Positions 26,152 to 37,244 of a stretch of 64,000 bases of DNA are shown one piece after another (the stretch's first letter is position 1; each line of letters begins with the position of its first letter). The translations under genes were made by a program, and so were the position numbers. A model generated the notes under the pieces. That model was not told where the DNA came from. It was given only the letters and a program-made list of their open reading frames with translations, and made no database searches. Source of the DNA: Devosia limi DSM 17137 (lineage in GTDB: Bacteria > Pseudomonadota > Alphaproteobacteria > Rhizobiales > Devosiaceae). The stretch spans positions 81,045 through 145,044 of the forward strand of contig NZ_FQVC01000010.1 of the NCBI RefSeq assembly GCF_900128975.1, read 5' to 3'.

Positions 26152-26823
26152 ATGCAATGGACTGACTATATCTCCCCCCTGATGCAGGGGGCTTGGGTCA
26201 CCGTCCAGTTGACCGTGTTCTCCACCATTCTGGGCGCTGTGCTGGCCTTCGTGTTCGGCATTGGCAAGCTCTCGTCGAACTGGGCATTCAGGGCCATTTC
26301 GGTGGCCTATATCGAAGTGTTTCGCGGGACCTCGCTGCTGGTGCAGCTGTTCTGGCTGTATTTCGCGCTGCCGCTGGCCGGCACGGCGATGGGCATCGAC
26401 CTGCGCTTGCCGCCGGTGCTTGCCGGCGTGCTGGCGCTTGGTCTCAATATCGGGGCCTATGGCGCCGAGGTGGTGCGGGGCGCGATAGCGGCGGTGCACC
26501 AGGACCAGCATGAAGCGGCCCGGGCGCTGAACTTCAGCGCTCGACAGACGCTCTGGGGGATCGTGATCCCGCAGGCCATACCCGAGATGATGCCGTCATT
26601 CGGCAATCTGGCCGTGCAGAACCTCAAGGATACCGCGCTCGTCTCGTTGATCAGCCTGGGTGATCTGACATTTCGCGCCGAGCAGATCCGCAATTTCACC
26701 CAGGACAGCACGACGATCTATTCGATGCTGCTGGTGATGTATTTCGGCATGGCTCTCGTTCTCACCGCCATTATGCGGGGGCTGGAACGCTATGCCACGC
26801 GCTGGCGCACGGCGAGGAGCTAG
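26152..26823 (+). CDS. ehuC: ectoine/hydroxyectoine ABC transporter permease (EhuC-like)
   Basis: Inner-membrane permease (223 aa) of the His/Glu/Gln/Arg transporter class. Hydrophobic segments near WVTVQLTVFSTILGAVLAFVFG and the FRGTSLLVQLFWLYFALP signature; the cytoplasmic EAA loop is EAARALNFSARQTLWGIVIPQA. Separated from ehuB by the hairpin region and from ehuD by 3 bp. Confidence 0.9.
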   Translation: MQWTDYISPLMQGAWVTVQLTVFSTILGAVLAFVFGIGKLSSNWAFRAISVAYIEVFRGTSLLVQLFWLYFALPLAGTAMGIDLRLPPVLAGVLALGLNIGAYGAEVVRGAIAAVHQDQHEAARALNFSARQTLWGIVIPQAIPEMMPSFGNLAVQNLKDTALVSLISLGDLTFRAEQIRNFTQDSTTIYSMLLVMYFGMALVLTAIMRGLERYATRWRTARS

Positions 26824-26826
26824 ACC

Positions 26827-27519
26827 ATGCTGTTTGGATTTGAATGGGATCTTTCGAGCCCGCTGGCCTTTGCCCTTTCCATCCTGCCGATCCTTCTGAT
26901 CGGCATGTGGGTGACCATTCAGGCCGCGGTGCTCGGCTTTGCCGTGGCGCTGGTGCTGGGACTGGTCTGGGCAGTGCTGAAGGCGGCCCGATCGCGGTTT
27001 ATCGCCTGGCCGGCCTCCGTCGTCACCGAGTTCATCCGGGACACGCCGCTCCTGGTACAATTGTTCTTCCTGTACTACGTGCTGCCTGAATACGGCATCG
27101 TCTTGCCGGCCTTCATGACGGGGGCCCTGGCGCTCGGCATCCAGTACAGCGCCTATACGTCCGAGGTATATCGTGCCGGGCTGGAGGCCGTGGCCAAGGA
27201 TCAGCACGAGGCCGCGCGCGCGCTGAATCTGTCGGCGGCTCGCACCTTTACCCACATCGTCGTGCCCCAGGCGGTGCCGCGCATCGTGCCGGCAATGGGC
27301 AATTACCTCGTTTCGATCATGAAGGACGTGCCGGTGCTGTCGGTGGTGACGGTGCTGGAAATGCTCAACGTCGCCAAGATCGTGGGCGACAGGACGTTCG
27401 ACTATCTCGTGCCGCTGTCCATGGTTGGCGGTCTTTACCTTATCATGACGCTGGTCGCGTCGGCCGGCGTCCGCCTGCTCGATGGCTGGCTTCCCAAGCA
27501 GGGGATACCCTTGAAATGA
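26827..27519 (+). CDS. ehuD: ectoine/hydroxyectoine ABC transporter permease (EhuD-like)
   Basis: Second permease subunit (230 aa). [22 protein letters not shown] matches the family phrase, and the EAA loop is [24 protein letters not shown]. Three bp after ehuC, and its stop overlaps the ehuA start by 4 bp (ATGA), so the transport subunits are translated together. Confidence 0.9.
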   Translation: MLFGFEWDLSSPLAFALSILPILLIGMWVTIQAAVLGFAVALVLGLVWAVLKAARSRFIAWPASVVTEFIRDTPLLVQLFFLYYVLPEYGIVLPAFMTGALALGIQYSAYTSEVYRAGLEAVAKDQHEAARALNLSAARTFTHIVVPQAVPRIVPAMGNYLVSIMKDVPVLSVVTVLEMLNVAKIVGDRTFDYLVPLSMVGGLYLIMTLVASAGVRLLDGWLPKQGIPLK

Positions 27520-28286
27520 GCGACCCGATCATAAAATTTGACAAGGTCGTCAAGCGCTTCGGTGATCTGACAGTGCTCGACGCACTCGACTTCGAGGTTA
27601 TGCGCGGCGAGAAAGTGTCGATCATCGGGCCTTCGGGATCGGGGAAATCGACTGTGCTGCGCATCCTGATGACACTGGAAGGCATCGATGGCGGTTTGGT
27701 CACCGTGGGGGGCGAGCCGCTCTGGCATGAGCCCGGGCCGGATGGGCTGAGGCCCGCCAGTGAGGCGCATCTGCGCAAGATGCGGGCCCAGCTTGGCATG
27801 GTGTTTCAGCAGTTCAACCTGTTCCCGCATATGACAGTGCTGCGCAATATCACCGAGGCGCCCGTCAAAGTGCTCGGCCTGAGCAAGGCGGATGCCAAAC
27901 TGCGGGCCGAGGAACTGCTGGAGCGGGTCGGCCTGGCCGATCAGGCGCAAAAATACCCCCATCAATTGTCGGGTGGGCAGCAGCAGCGGGTGGGCATCGC
28001 CCGTGCCCTGGCCATGCGCCCAAGCATTCTGCTGTTTGACGAGCCGACTTCAGCACTCGATCCCGAGCTGGTCGGCGAGGTTCTCAATGTCATCGGCCAA
28101 TTGGCGGAAGAGCACGACCTGACCATGCTGCTGGTCACCCACGAGATGCGCTTTGCGCGCGAGATCTCGGACCGGGTCTGCTTCTTTGATCAGGGGCAAA
28201 TCCGCGAAGAGGGCACGCCCGAGGAACTCTTTAGCGATCCCAACGAGGACCGCACCCGGGAATTTCTCAAGGCGGTTCTCGATTAA
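27516..28286 (+). CDS. ehuA: ectoine/hydroxyectoine ABC transporter ATP-binding protein (EhuA-like)
   Basis: ATPase of the Ehu importer (256 aa). Walker [10 protein letters not shown] (residues 38-46), Q-loop [14 protein letters not shown], signature LSGGQQQRV (151-158), Walker [13 protein letters not shown] (171-182) and switch His in LLVTHEM. Here the order is ehuB-C-D-A, whereas ehuABCD is the order known in Sinorhizobium. Confidence 0.92.
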   Translation: MSDPIIKFDKVVKRFGDLTVLDALDFEVMRGEKVSIIGPSGSGKSTVLRILMTLEGIDGGLVTVGGEPLWHEPGPDGLRPASEAHLRKMRAQLGMVFQQFNLFPHMTVLRNITEAPVKVLGLSKADAKLRAEELLERVGLADQAQKYPHQLSGGQQQRVGIARALAMRPSILLFDEPTSALDPELVGEVLNVIGQLAEEHDLTMLLVTHEMRFAREISDRVCFFDQGQIREEGTPEELFSDPNEDRTREFLKAVLD

Positions 28287-28337
28287 ACTTCGAAAATTAC
28301 GGAACGAACCGGCGATCGGCGCACTTTAGATCAATCG

Positions 28338-29996
<1,659 letters not shown>

Positions 29997-30006
29997 CTTG
30001 CGGCAG

Positions 30007-30582
30007 TTAGCCTGAAATGTTCTGTTGCCGGCCTCGCCGTTCCGCCATCTGAGTCTGGCGCATCATTCTGAACCTGGTGACCAGAGCGCGCACGGCGAGG
30101 TAAAACAAGGCGTAGACGAGAATGGCTATTGGCAGTCCGCCGATCATCATGGCCTTGAATGTCGGCCACGCCGCTGCGAAGCCGTCAGCAAAGAAACCGC
30201 CTTCAATCTGTTCTGCGGTCATCGCCAGACGGGAGCCGTCCGCAGCGCTCGCGTCACCACCACCGGTCGCCCAATGGCCGACGCTGTAGGACGCTGCGAA
30301 GAAAAACGGGAAGGTGAGGGGGTTGCCCCATGCCGTGCCAATGGCGGCCGCGATCATGTTGCCACGCGTGATGAAGGCCAGGACGAAGCCGAGAAAGAAG
30401 TGCAGGCCGATGAGCGGGAACATCGAGACGGCAGCCCCGGACGCCACGCCCGCGGCGATGGCATGCGGACTTGCCGACAGGCGCATCACGCGCTTGCCGA
30501 GATATCTGCCATAGCGGCGCAGCCCCATGCGTGGCCACACAACGTCCCGGATTCTATTGGATAGACCAGCCCTCACGCTCAC
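30007..30582 (-). CDS. DUF2062 domain-containing membrane protein
   Basis: 191 aa. The DUF2062 core is visible: SASPHAIAAGVASGAAVSMFPLIG, then LHFFLGFVLAFITRGNMIAAAIGTAWGNPLTFPFFFAASYSVG (given in parts), with 3-4 hydrophobic helices and a C-terminal basic tail RTRFRMMRQTQMAERRG-like. Function unknown; the family is common in alphaproteobacteria. Its end lies 11 bp from the convergent BCCT gene; divergent from the histidine kinase. Confidence 0.85.
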   Translation of the reverse strand: MSVRAGLSNRIRDVVWPRMGLRRYGRYLGKRVMRLSASPHAIAAGVASGAAVSMFPLIGLHFFLGFVLAFITRGNMIAAAIGTAWGNPLTFPFFFAASYSVGHWATGGGDASAADGSRLAMTAEQIEGGFFADGFAAAWPTFKAMMIGGLPIAILVYALFYLAVRALVTRFRMMRQTQMAERRGRQQNISG

Positions 30583-30803
30583 CCCCGATGGTTGCTCGCT
30601 ACCTTAGACTATAGGTGTACGGGCCAGCCAGCAAAACCATTGTGAGCGAGCGATCGGGGGGCAATCCAGCTGGTGAATGCTGGCGAATGCCGGGGATTGC
30701 TGCAAGCTGCTGCATGCGCGGCGCGACCGGCGACGATTGGTTCTTTTTATCCTCACACGGCTCTGACACTATCGCAGGCACGACAGGGAGGACTGTCCGG
30801 CCA

Positions 30804-32603
30804 GTGAAGAGCCATCTCATCAAGCGCGTGCATCTTGCCGCAGCGGGTATTCTCGCTATTGCCGGACTGCTGTCGATCGCCGTCTGGTGGGTCGCGCTGG
30901 AGAATGGCAAGGCCCGTGTCGGCGCGCAATTGCAGGACCGACTGACCATCACGCTGCGCTCGGTGGAGAGCGAGGTCGAGCGCTTCCGCTATCTGGCCGG
31001 GGTGGTGGGCGAGGATTCCCGCATCGATGCAATGCTGGCGGGCGCGCCGGCCGGAATTGAGCGGCGCACAAATCTATATCTGCAATCGGTCCGCGAGCGT
31101 TCAGGCGCCGATGAAATCTATCTGCTGGACCTGTCCGGCACGACCCTGGCGGCGAGCAATTGGAATGAGGCGGGCAGCTTTGTCGGCATCAACTACAGTT
31201 TCAGGCCCTATTTCAGCGATGCCATAACCCGCGGCGAGGGGCGCTATTATGCGGTTGGCGTGACCACCGGGAAGCCGGGTTATTTCCTTTCCGCGCGGGT
31301 CGATGGCGATGGCGGGCCGCTTGGCGTGGTGGTGGTCAAAGTGGACATGTCGCCCCTCGAAGAGGCCTGGATGCAGACCGCGGAACTTACCGGGTTGGCG
31401 GACCAGGCCGGGGTGATTTTTCTCACTGGCCGTCCGGACTGGAAGTACCGCCCGCTGCGCGTCCTCTCGCGTGATGGGGCTGCCGCCATTATCGCCGAGC
31501 GGCGTTATGACAATATCGATGTGACCCAGCTCGATCCCCTGGTGCCCCCGGACGCCGATCCGGGCTCGCCATCCATCGCAACGGCCGAGGGCAGCGTGGT
31601 TCTCGGGATTGCGGCTGTGGAGCCGGACGGCTGGCAATTGTTCACTGGCCTGCCGATGCAGCCGGTGCATGAAGCGGCCCGGCTGGTTGCCGGGGTGGCG
31701 GCGATGGGATTTCTGCTGGCGTCGGCGGTCAGCCTGTTCTTCTGGCAACGGCGGCAGATCGTGCGGCTGAAGCTGGAACAGAATGCAGTGCTGGAACGCC
31801 GCGTGGCCGAGCGCACCGCGGCTTTGGCCCGTGAGGTCGACGAGCACAAGCGCACCGAGGTGGAGCTGCGCCACACCCATGAAAGCCTTATCCATGCTGC
31901 CAAGCTGGCCGCATTGGGTCGCATGTCGGCGGCCATTGTGCATGAGGTGAGCCAGCCGCTGTCGGCGCTGGACAACACACTCGCCGCAGCCGGCCTGCAT
32001 GCGGAGCGCGACGCCAAGGCGCAGGTGACCAAAAGCCTGACCTCGGCCCGCGACCTGCTGCGCCGCATGCAGCGCACGGTCAAGCATCTCAAGACGTTCT
32101 CGTCGCGCCAGGACGCCAGTGCGCCCGAACCCGTCGACATCGCTTCGGTGGTGGAGGCCGCGCTGGAAATCGTCGATCCGCGCGCCCGCGAATCCGCGGT
32201 CGCGATCAACAATGGCGTGCCGGCCGGATTGCCGATGGTGTCCGCGAGCCAATTGCGGCTCGAACAGGTGCTGATCAACCTGCTGCTGAACTCCATAGAC
32301 GCCACCGCCGGGGCCGGCAATTCCCAGATCACCATCGGCGCCGCCCAGGTTGGCGACAGTGTCCAATTGCGCATAGCCGATACCGGGGGCGGCATTCCCG
32401 ATGACATCATGCGGCGCATGTTCGAACCCTTTTTCACCACCAAGACGACCGGGGAAGGCCTGGGCCTTGGCCTGTCGATCAGCCGTACCATCCTTGAAGA
32501 GTTTGGCGGGGGCGTCAGCTTCGCGCCGGGCGCTGGGGGCGGGACCGTGACACTCGTGCAATTGCCGCTCCATGTCGCCGACCGGATGCGGGTGCGGGCA
32601 TGA
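30804..32603 (+). CDS. DctB-like sensor histidine kinase
   Basis: Membrane sensor (599 aa from the GTG at 30804; GGGAGG lies 13 bp upstream, rather far; the longer frame to 30615 lacks support). TM1 about residues 8-30, a large periplasmic dCache-type sensor (about 31-290, with FRPYFSDAITRGEGRYYAVG typical of DctB), TM2 about 293-313, a coiled linker, and the HisKA domain with phospho-acceptor His380 in AAIVHEVSQPLSALDNTL. The ATPase domain has N-box LINLLLNSIDAT, GGGIPDD and GLGLGLSISRTILE. It overlaps the response regulator by 4 bp. It probably senses the substrate of the TAXI-TRAP system downstream (inference). Confidence 0.93.
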   Translation: MKSHLIKRVHLAAAGILAIAGLLSIAVWWVALENGKARVGAQLQDRLTITLRSVESEVERFRYLAGVVGEDSRIDAMLAGAPAGIERRTNLYLQSVRERSGADEIYLLDLSGTTLAASNWNEAGSFVGINYSFRPYFSDAITRGEGRYYAVGVTTGKPGYFLSARVDGDGGPLGVVVVKVDMSPLEEAWMQTAELTGLADQAGVIFLTGRPDWKYRPLRVLSRDGAAAIIAERRYDNIDVTQLDPLVPPDADPGSPSIATAEGSVVLGIAAVEPDGWQLFTGLPMQPVHEAARLVAGVAAMGFLLASAVSLFFWQRRQIVRLKLEQNAVLERRVAERTAALAREVDEHKRTEVELRHTHESLIHAAKLAALGRMSAAIVHEVSQPLSALDNTLAAAGLHAERDAKAQVTKSLTSARDLLRRMQRTVKHLKTFSSRQDASAPEPVDIASVVEAALEIVDPRARESAVAINNGVPAGLPMVSASQLRLEQVLINLLLNSIDATAGAGNSQITIGAAQVGDSVQLRIADTGGGIPDDIMRRMFEPFFTTKTTGEGLGLGLSISRTILEEFGGGVSFAPGAGGGTVTLVQLPLHVADRMRVRA

Positions 32604-33937
32604 CACGGGGCAGGATCGTCTTCATCGACGACGAGAAGCAGCTCTGCGCGGCGGCGGAGGACTGGCTGAGTGTTTCCGGCTTCACCGTTACGACATATCA
32701 AAATCCGGCACAGGCGCTGCGCGAGATCGACCCGCAGGACTGGGACTGCGTGGTGTCGGACCTGCGAATGCCCGGAGCGACTGGTTTTGACGTGCTGACC
32801 CATTTCCGGGCGGCCGATAGCGACCTGCCGGTCATCCTGCTGACGGGGCATGGCGATGTGCCGGTCGCCGTCAAGGCCATCCAGATCGGGGCCTATGACT
32901 TTATCGAGAAGCCCTATGATGCCGACATGCTGGTGGCGGTGCTTGACCGGGCCGTGGAGCGCCGTCGGCTCAGGCGCGAAATTGATCTTCTGCACGATGG
33001 TGCCGGGGCGCCGAGTATCGAGGACCGGCTGATCGGCATATCCCCGGCCATGGTTGCGCTGCGCCGGTCCGTCGTCCAGCTGGCCAGTGTCAATGTCGAC
33101 GTCCTGATTACCGGGGAAACCGGCACAGGCAAGGAGGTGTTGGCGCGGGCACTGCACGAATTCGGCGCGCGGGCGGCGGGCAATTTTGTCGCCATCAACT
33201 GCGCGGCCGTGCCCGAGTCGATCTTTGAGAGCGAGATCTTCGGACACGACAGGGGGGCCTTCAGCGGCGCCGCCAGTGAGCGCGCCGGCAAGTTCGAATA
33301 TGGCCAGAACGGCACGGTGTTTCTCGACGAGATCGAATCCATGCCGCTGGCGCTGCAGGCCAAGGTGCTGCGGGCCCTCCAGGAGCGGACGGTCGTACGG
33401 CTGGGGTCCAACCGCGAACGCGCCATCGACGTGCGCTTCATCGCTGCCACGAAAACGGACCTGCGGCGCGAAAGCGCGGCCGGGCGGTTCCGTGCCGACC
33501 TCTACTATCGTCTGGCCACGGTGGAGCTGGCCATCCCGCCGCTGGCCGAGCGGCGGGAAGATATTGCGTTGCTCCATGGGGTGTTCGCGCGGGCGGCGGC
33601 GGAACGGTTCGGTCTGGCACTGCCACAGGACACCGATCTGACCTGGCTCAGCGAGCAGGCTTGGCCTGGCAATGTGCGCGAGCTCAAATCCGCGGCCGAA
33701 CGCGCAGTGCTCGGACTGGCCAGCCCGACATCGACGCGGGTGCCAGGCGGGCGGGCGGCGCCGTTGCCGGATCGGGTGGCGCGGTTTGAAGCCGAGGCCA
33801 TCGCGCAGGCCCTGCGCATGACCAATGGCTCGACCGCCGAGGCGGCCGAGCAGCTCGGCCTGCCACGTCGCACGCTGAACGAGAAGATAGCCCGATATGG
33901 CCTGCGCGGCGCCGACAGAGCGGCCATGGAGCCCTGA
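32600..33937 (+). CDS. DctD-like sigma-54-dependent response regulator
   Basis: NtrC-class activator (445 aa). Receiver domain with phospho-acceptor Asp54 (VVSDLRMPG) and Lys104; AAA+ domain with Walker A GETGTGKE (172-179), the sigma-54-contacting loop GAFSGA (219-224; the usual GAFTGA with T to S), Walker B VFLDEI, and a C-terminal Fis-type helix-turn-helix (STAEAAEQLGLPRRTLNEKIARYGL). Coupled to the kinase through an ATGA overlap. Target is very likely the -24/-12 promoter at 34052-34067 directly downstream. DctBD normally governs dicarboxylate uptake. Confidence 0.94.
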   Translation: MTRGRIVFIDDEKQLCAAAEDWLSVSGFTVTTYQNPAQALREIDPQDWDCVVSDLRMPGATGFDVLTHFRAADSDLPVILLTGHGDVPVAVKAIQIGAYDFIEKPYDADMLVAVLDRAVERRRLRREIDLLHDGAGAPSIEDRLIGISPAMVALRRSVVQLASVNVDVLITGETGTGKEVLARALHEFGARAAGNFVAINCAAVPESIFESEIFGHDRGAFSGAASERAGKFEYGQNGTVFLDEIESMPLALQAKVLRALQERTVVRLGSNRERAIDVRFIAATKTDLRRESAAGRFRADLYYRLATVELAIPPLAERREDIALLHGVFARAAAERFGLALPQDTDLTWLSEQAWPGNVRELKSAAERAVLGLASPTSTRVPGGRAAPLPDRVARFEAEAIAQALRMTNGSTAEAAEQLGLPRRTLNEKIARYGLRGADRAAMEP

Positions 33938-33941
33938 GGCG

Positions 33942-33989
33942 CTGGCAACAATCCGCCAGGCGCTCTCCAGGCTGGCGGATTGTTGCCAG
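33942..33989. promoter_or_regulatory. tandem dyads: putative upstream activating sequence and/or terminator
   Basis: 18-bp perfect inverted repeat (33942-33959 and 33972-33989, 12-bp spacer). Each arm is itself a dyad, CTGGC-N8-GCCAG. The two dyad centres lie 30 bp apart, about three helical turns, and 97 and 127 bp upstream of the predicted sigma-54 start, as expected for activator sites. A GTTTTG follows, so the RNA could also work as a terminator after the regulator gene. Confidence 0.65.
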
Positions 33990-34051
33990 GTTTTGCCGGG
34001 CGATCAGCTCTTGGCCGCCGCATTGCCGTAGATAAGCGCGCAAACCTGCGC

Positions 34052-34067
34052 TGGCATGGCACTTGCT
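34052..34067 (+). promoter_or_regulatory. sigma-54 (-24/-12) promoter of the second TAXI-TRAP operon
   Basis: TGGCAT-GGCAC-TTGCT fits the consensus TGGCAC-N5-TTGC with one change and the exact GG/GC spacing. Predicted start near 34078, with a roughly 60-nt leader before the binding-protein ATG. Directly follows a sigma-54 activator gene. Confidence 0.85.
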
Positions 34068-34136
34068 AAGTCATGGGGAGTGCTGCCGTGGAGAAGGCGA
34101 CAGCGCAATCATAATCATGCCAGGGAGGAAATCTGC

Positions 34137-35090
34137 ATGACCATTCGTACCGCAAGCAAGCTTGCCGGAATTGCCGTGGCCATTGCTGGGCTCAGCGCGC
34201 CAGCGGCCACGGGTCAGGAATTCATCAATATTCTGACCGGCGGAACCTCGGGTGTCTATTACCCGCTCGGCGTCGCGCTTTCGGAAATCTATGCCGAAGA
34301 GATCGACGGCGCGCGCACCCAGGTTCAGGCGACCAAGGCCTCGGTGGAAAACCTCAACCTGTTGCAGCAGGGTAAGGGCGAACTCGCCTTTGCATTGGGG
34401 GACTCGGTAAAGTCAGGTTGGGACGGGGTCGAAGAGGCCGGCTTCCCGCAGCCGCTGACAGAACTGCGCGCCATCGCCGCCATTTATCCGAACTATGTGC
34501 AGATCGTGGCGACCGCCGAATCCGGCATCGAGACGCTGGCAGATCTCAAGGGTCGGTCGATTTCGGTCGGCGCGCCGGCATCGGGCACAGAGCTCAATGC
34601 CCGCGCCATTTTCGCGGCGGCAGGCATGAGCTACGAAGACCTGGGCAAGGTGGAATTCCTGCCCTATGCCGAGTCCGCCGAACTCATCAAGAACCGCCAG
34701 CTCGATGCAACCCTGCAATCGTCCGGCCTGGGCGTGGCGTTCATCAAGGATCTCAGCGCCACGATGGACATCAACATCGTGGCGGTGCCCGCCGAGGTGG
34801 TCGAGGGGATTGGCGCACCCTATACGCCATCCGTCATTCCGGCCGGGACCTATGACGGACAGGACGCCGATGTCAGTACCGCTGCCATTGGCAATGTCCT
34901 TGTCACGCATGCCGGCGTGAGCGACGAGACGGCCTATCAGATGACAAAGCTGATGTTCGAAAACCTGGAACGTCTCAAGGCCTCGCATTCGGCAGCTGCA
35001 AGCATTGACCCCGCAACGGCTCTGAACGGACTGAGCATTCCCCTGCATCCGGGCGCTGAGCGTTATTATCGCGAAGCCGGGCTGCTCTAG
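34137..35090 (+). CDS. TAXI-family TRAP transporter substrate-binding protein, second system
   Basis: 317-aa periplasmic binding protein; ATG at 34137 has GGGAGGAA 6 bp upstream (longer frame from 34056 starts inside the promoter). Signal peptide through ...SAPAATG. Mature start EFINILTGGTSGVYYPLG is the TAXI hallmark, and the C-terminus has IPLHPGAERYYREAGLL. First gene after the sigma-54 promoter, followed by a hairpin, the fused permease and a DUF1850 protein. Clearly divergent from the TAXI protein at 2.8 kb. Substrate unknown; the Dct-like regulators point to a dicarboxylate or similar acid. Confidence 0.93.
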   Translation: MTIRTASKLAGIAVAIAGLSAPAATGQEFINILTGGTSGVYYPLGVALSEIYAEEIDGARTQVQATKASVENLNLLQQGKGELAFALGDSVKSGWDGVEEAGFPQPLTELRAIAAIYPNYVQIVATAESGIETLADLKGRSISVGAPASGTELNARAIFAAAGMSYEDLGKVEFLPYAESAELIKNRQLDATLQSSGLGVAFIKDLSATMDINIVAVPAEVVEGIGAPYTPSVIPAGTYDGQDADVSTAAIGNVLVTHAGVSDETAYQMTKLMFENLERLKASHSAAASIDPATALNGLSIPLHPGAERYYREAGLL

Positions 35091-35097
35091 CTGTCTT

Positions 35098-35124
35098 GGT
35101 CCGGGGCGTGCATCGCTCCGGACC
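35098..35124 (+). repeat. hairpin between TAXI binding-protein and permease genes
   Basis: 11-bp stem (35098-35108 with 35114-35124, one G-U pair, 5-nt loop), 8 bp after the binding-protein stop. No long T run follows. Same position as the hairpins after the other three binding-protein genes. Confidence 0.7.
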
Positions 35125-35153
35125 GTTCTCTGCCGGTTTCTGGGAGGAAAACC

Positions 35154-37244
35154 ATGACGACCATTGCGACAGCGCCCAGCGCCGAAGAGGCCGTTGGCGG
35201 CCTGCCCCCCGGCTTTGGTCCGGGCATGACGGGCCGCATTGCCTTCGGCATTGCCATCGTCTTTGCCTTGTTCCAATTGTGGACCGCCGCCTATGGCACG
35301 CTGCCCAGCCAGGTCGTGCGCGCCATGCATGTGGCCTTCCTGCTGCTGCTGGGCTTCGGCCTTGTCGGCAACCTGGTCGCCAAGACCATGTGGGGCAAGG
35401 CAGTGTTCTGGGGCCTTGGTCTTCTGGGGTTTCTGACCGGCGTCTATAACTGGGTGTTCTATGCCGACCTGCTCAAGCGCAGCAGCTTCCTTACCCCGTT
35501 GGACCTGGCGGTCGGCACGGTCACCATCGTCCTGGTGTTCGAGGCGGCGCGCCGGCTGATGGGGCTGCCGCTGGCTCTGATCTCGGGCCTGTTCCTGGCT
35601 TACTGCTTTCTCGGCCAATATATGCCGGGTCCGTTCGTGCACCGGGGCTACGACTTTGCCCAGATCATCGAGCATTTCGGCTTTGGCACCGAGGGTATCT
35701 ACGGTACGCCGGTCTATGTTTCGTCGGCCTATATTTTCATCTTCGTCGTCTTCGCCGCCTTTCTCGAACGCGCTGGCATGCTGACGCTGTTCAACGACTT
35801 CGCGCTGGGCCTGGTCGGACACTGGCGTGGCGGCCCGGCACAGGTCTGTACTGTGTCGTCCGCCCTGATGGGCACGATTTCCGGTTCCGGCGTCGCAAAT
35901 GTGGTGGCCAGCGGCCAGTTCACCATTCCGCTGATGAAGCGTTTTGGTTTCCGCTCGGATTTTGCCGGCGGCGTCGAGGCCACATCGTCGATGGGGGGGC
36001 AGATCATGCCGCCCATCATGGGGGCCGTGGCCTTCATCATGGCCGAGACTCTGGACGTTCCCTACAGCGCCATCGTCCTGGCGGCGATCATTCCTGCGAC
36101 GCTCTATTTCTCCACCTGCCTGTGGGTCGTGCATCTGGAATCGGGCAAGGCCGGCCTCAGCGGGATGAGCAAGGCCGAACTACCCAATCCATGGCATGCC
36201 GTGCGTGATCACTGGCCGCTGGTCTTGCCGCTGGCAGCGCTGATCTATCTGCTGTTTGCCGGCTATACGCCGATCTTTGCCGGCACTATGGGGCTGGCGC
36301 TGGTCGTCGTCCTGATTCTGGGCACGCCGCTGGCGGCAGCCATCGGGCCGCGGGCATTCCGCTATGCCTTCTGGATCGCGCTCGGGCTGGCCTCGGCGGC
36401 CTTCCTGCAATTCGGCGTCAACCTGCTGCTGCTGGTGATCGCCGCGCTGGTGGCGGCCTGCGTCTTCGTCAAGGGCGGTCGGCCGACGCTGGCCATCGTC
36501 CGCGACTCGTTGGCCGAGGGCGCGCGCAATGCCCTGCCGGTGGGCATTGCCTGCGCCGTGGTTGGCATTGTCATCGGCACGCTGACACTGACCGGAATTG
36601 CCTCCACCTTTATCGGCGCCATCATCCAGATCGGCGAGAACAACCTGTTCCTATCGCTGGTACTGACCATGCTGACCTGTCTGGTGCTGGGCATGGGTAT
36701 TCCCACCATCCCCAATTACATCATCACCTCGTCGCTGGCCGGTCCCGCGTTGCTGGAACTGGGCGTACCGCTGCTGGTCAGCCACATGTTCGTGTTCTAT
36801 TTCGGCATCATGGCTGACCTGACACCGCCGGTGGCGCTGGCCTGTTTCGCGGCCGCACCCATGGCCAAGACATCGGGGCTCAAGATTTCGTTGCAAGCCA
36901 CCAAGCTCGCCGCTGCGGGTTTCATCGTGCCGTTCATGGCGGTCTACACGCCATCGCTGATGCTGCAGGACGGCGGTGCTATCGCGGCCAGTTTCGGATA
37001 TCCGGTGGAGGTGGTCTACATCGTGTTCAAAACCAGCCTCGCCATTGCCTTGTGGGGCGGCGCGGTGGTTGGTTACCTGTTCGCCCCGACCAGCATGCTC
37101 GAACGTATCGCCTGCTTCGCGGTCGGGGTGTTGCTGATGCTGGCCTTGCCTTGGACGGACCAGGCGGGCTTCCTGCTGGCGGTCGTGCTGATCGGCCAGC
37201 ACTGGTGGCGCAGCCGGCGGCCACGCTTCGGCGCGGTGTCCTGA
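35154..37244 (+). CDS. TRAP transporter fused permease, second TAXI system
   Basis: 696-aa DctQM fusion. Strong ribosome-binding site (GGGAGG ahead of AAAACCATG). Conserved DctM parts: LMGTISGSGVANVVASGQFTIP, SSMGGQIMPPIMGAVAFIMAE, LGMGIPTIPNYIITSSLAGP and DLTPPVALACFAAAP. Paralogous to the permease at 3.9 kb. Its stop overlaps the DUF1850 start (TGATG). Confidence 0.94.
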   Translation: MTTIATAPSAEEAVGGLPPGFGPGMTGRIAFGIAIVFALFQLWTAAYGTLPSQVVRAMHVAFLLLLGFGLVGNLVAKTMWGKAVFWGLGLLGFLTGVYNWVFYADLLKRSSFLTPLDLAVGTVTIVLVFEAARRLMGLPLALISGLFLAYCFLGQYMPGPFVHRGYDFAQIIEHFGFGTEGIYGTPVYVSSAYIFIFVVFAAFLERAGMLTLFNDFALGLVGHWRGGPAQVCTVSSALMGTISGSGVANVVASGQFTIPLMKRFGFRSDFAGGVEATSSMGGQIMPPIMGAVAFIMAETLDVPYSAIVLAAIIPATLYFSTCLWVVHLESGKAGLSGMSKAELPNPWHAVRDHWPLVLPLAALIYLLFAGYTPIFAGTMGLALVVVLILGTPLAAAIGPRAFRYAFWIALGLASAAFLQFGVNLLLLVIAALVAACVFVKGGRPTLAIVRDSLAEGARNALPVGIACAVVGIVIGTLTLTGIASTFIGAIIQIGENNLFLSLVLTMLTCLVLGMGIPTIPNYIITSSLAGPALLELGVPLLVSHMFVFYFGIMADLTPPVALACFAAAPMAKTSGLKISLQATKLAAAGFIVPFMAVYTPSLMLQDGGAIAASFGYPVEVVYIVFKTSLAIALWGGAVVGYLFAPTSMLERIACFAVGVLLMLALPWTDQAGFLLAVVLIGQHWWRSRRPRFGAVS

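Noticed and set aside
31505..33577. 690-codon open frame on the minus strand across the DctB/DctD-like genes
   Set aside because: Shadow of GC-rich coding DNA; the plus strand has clear kinase and AAA+ motifs with an ATGA junction.
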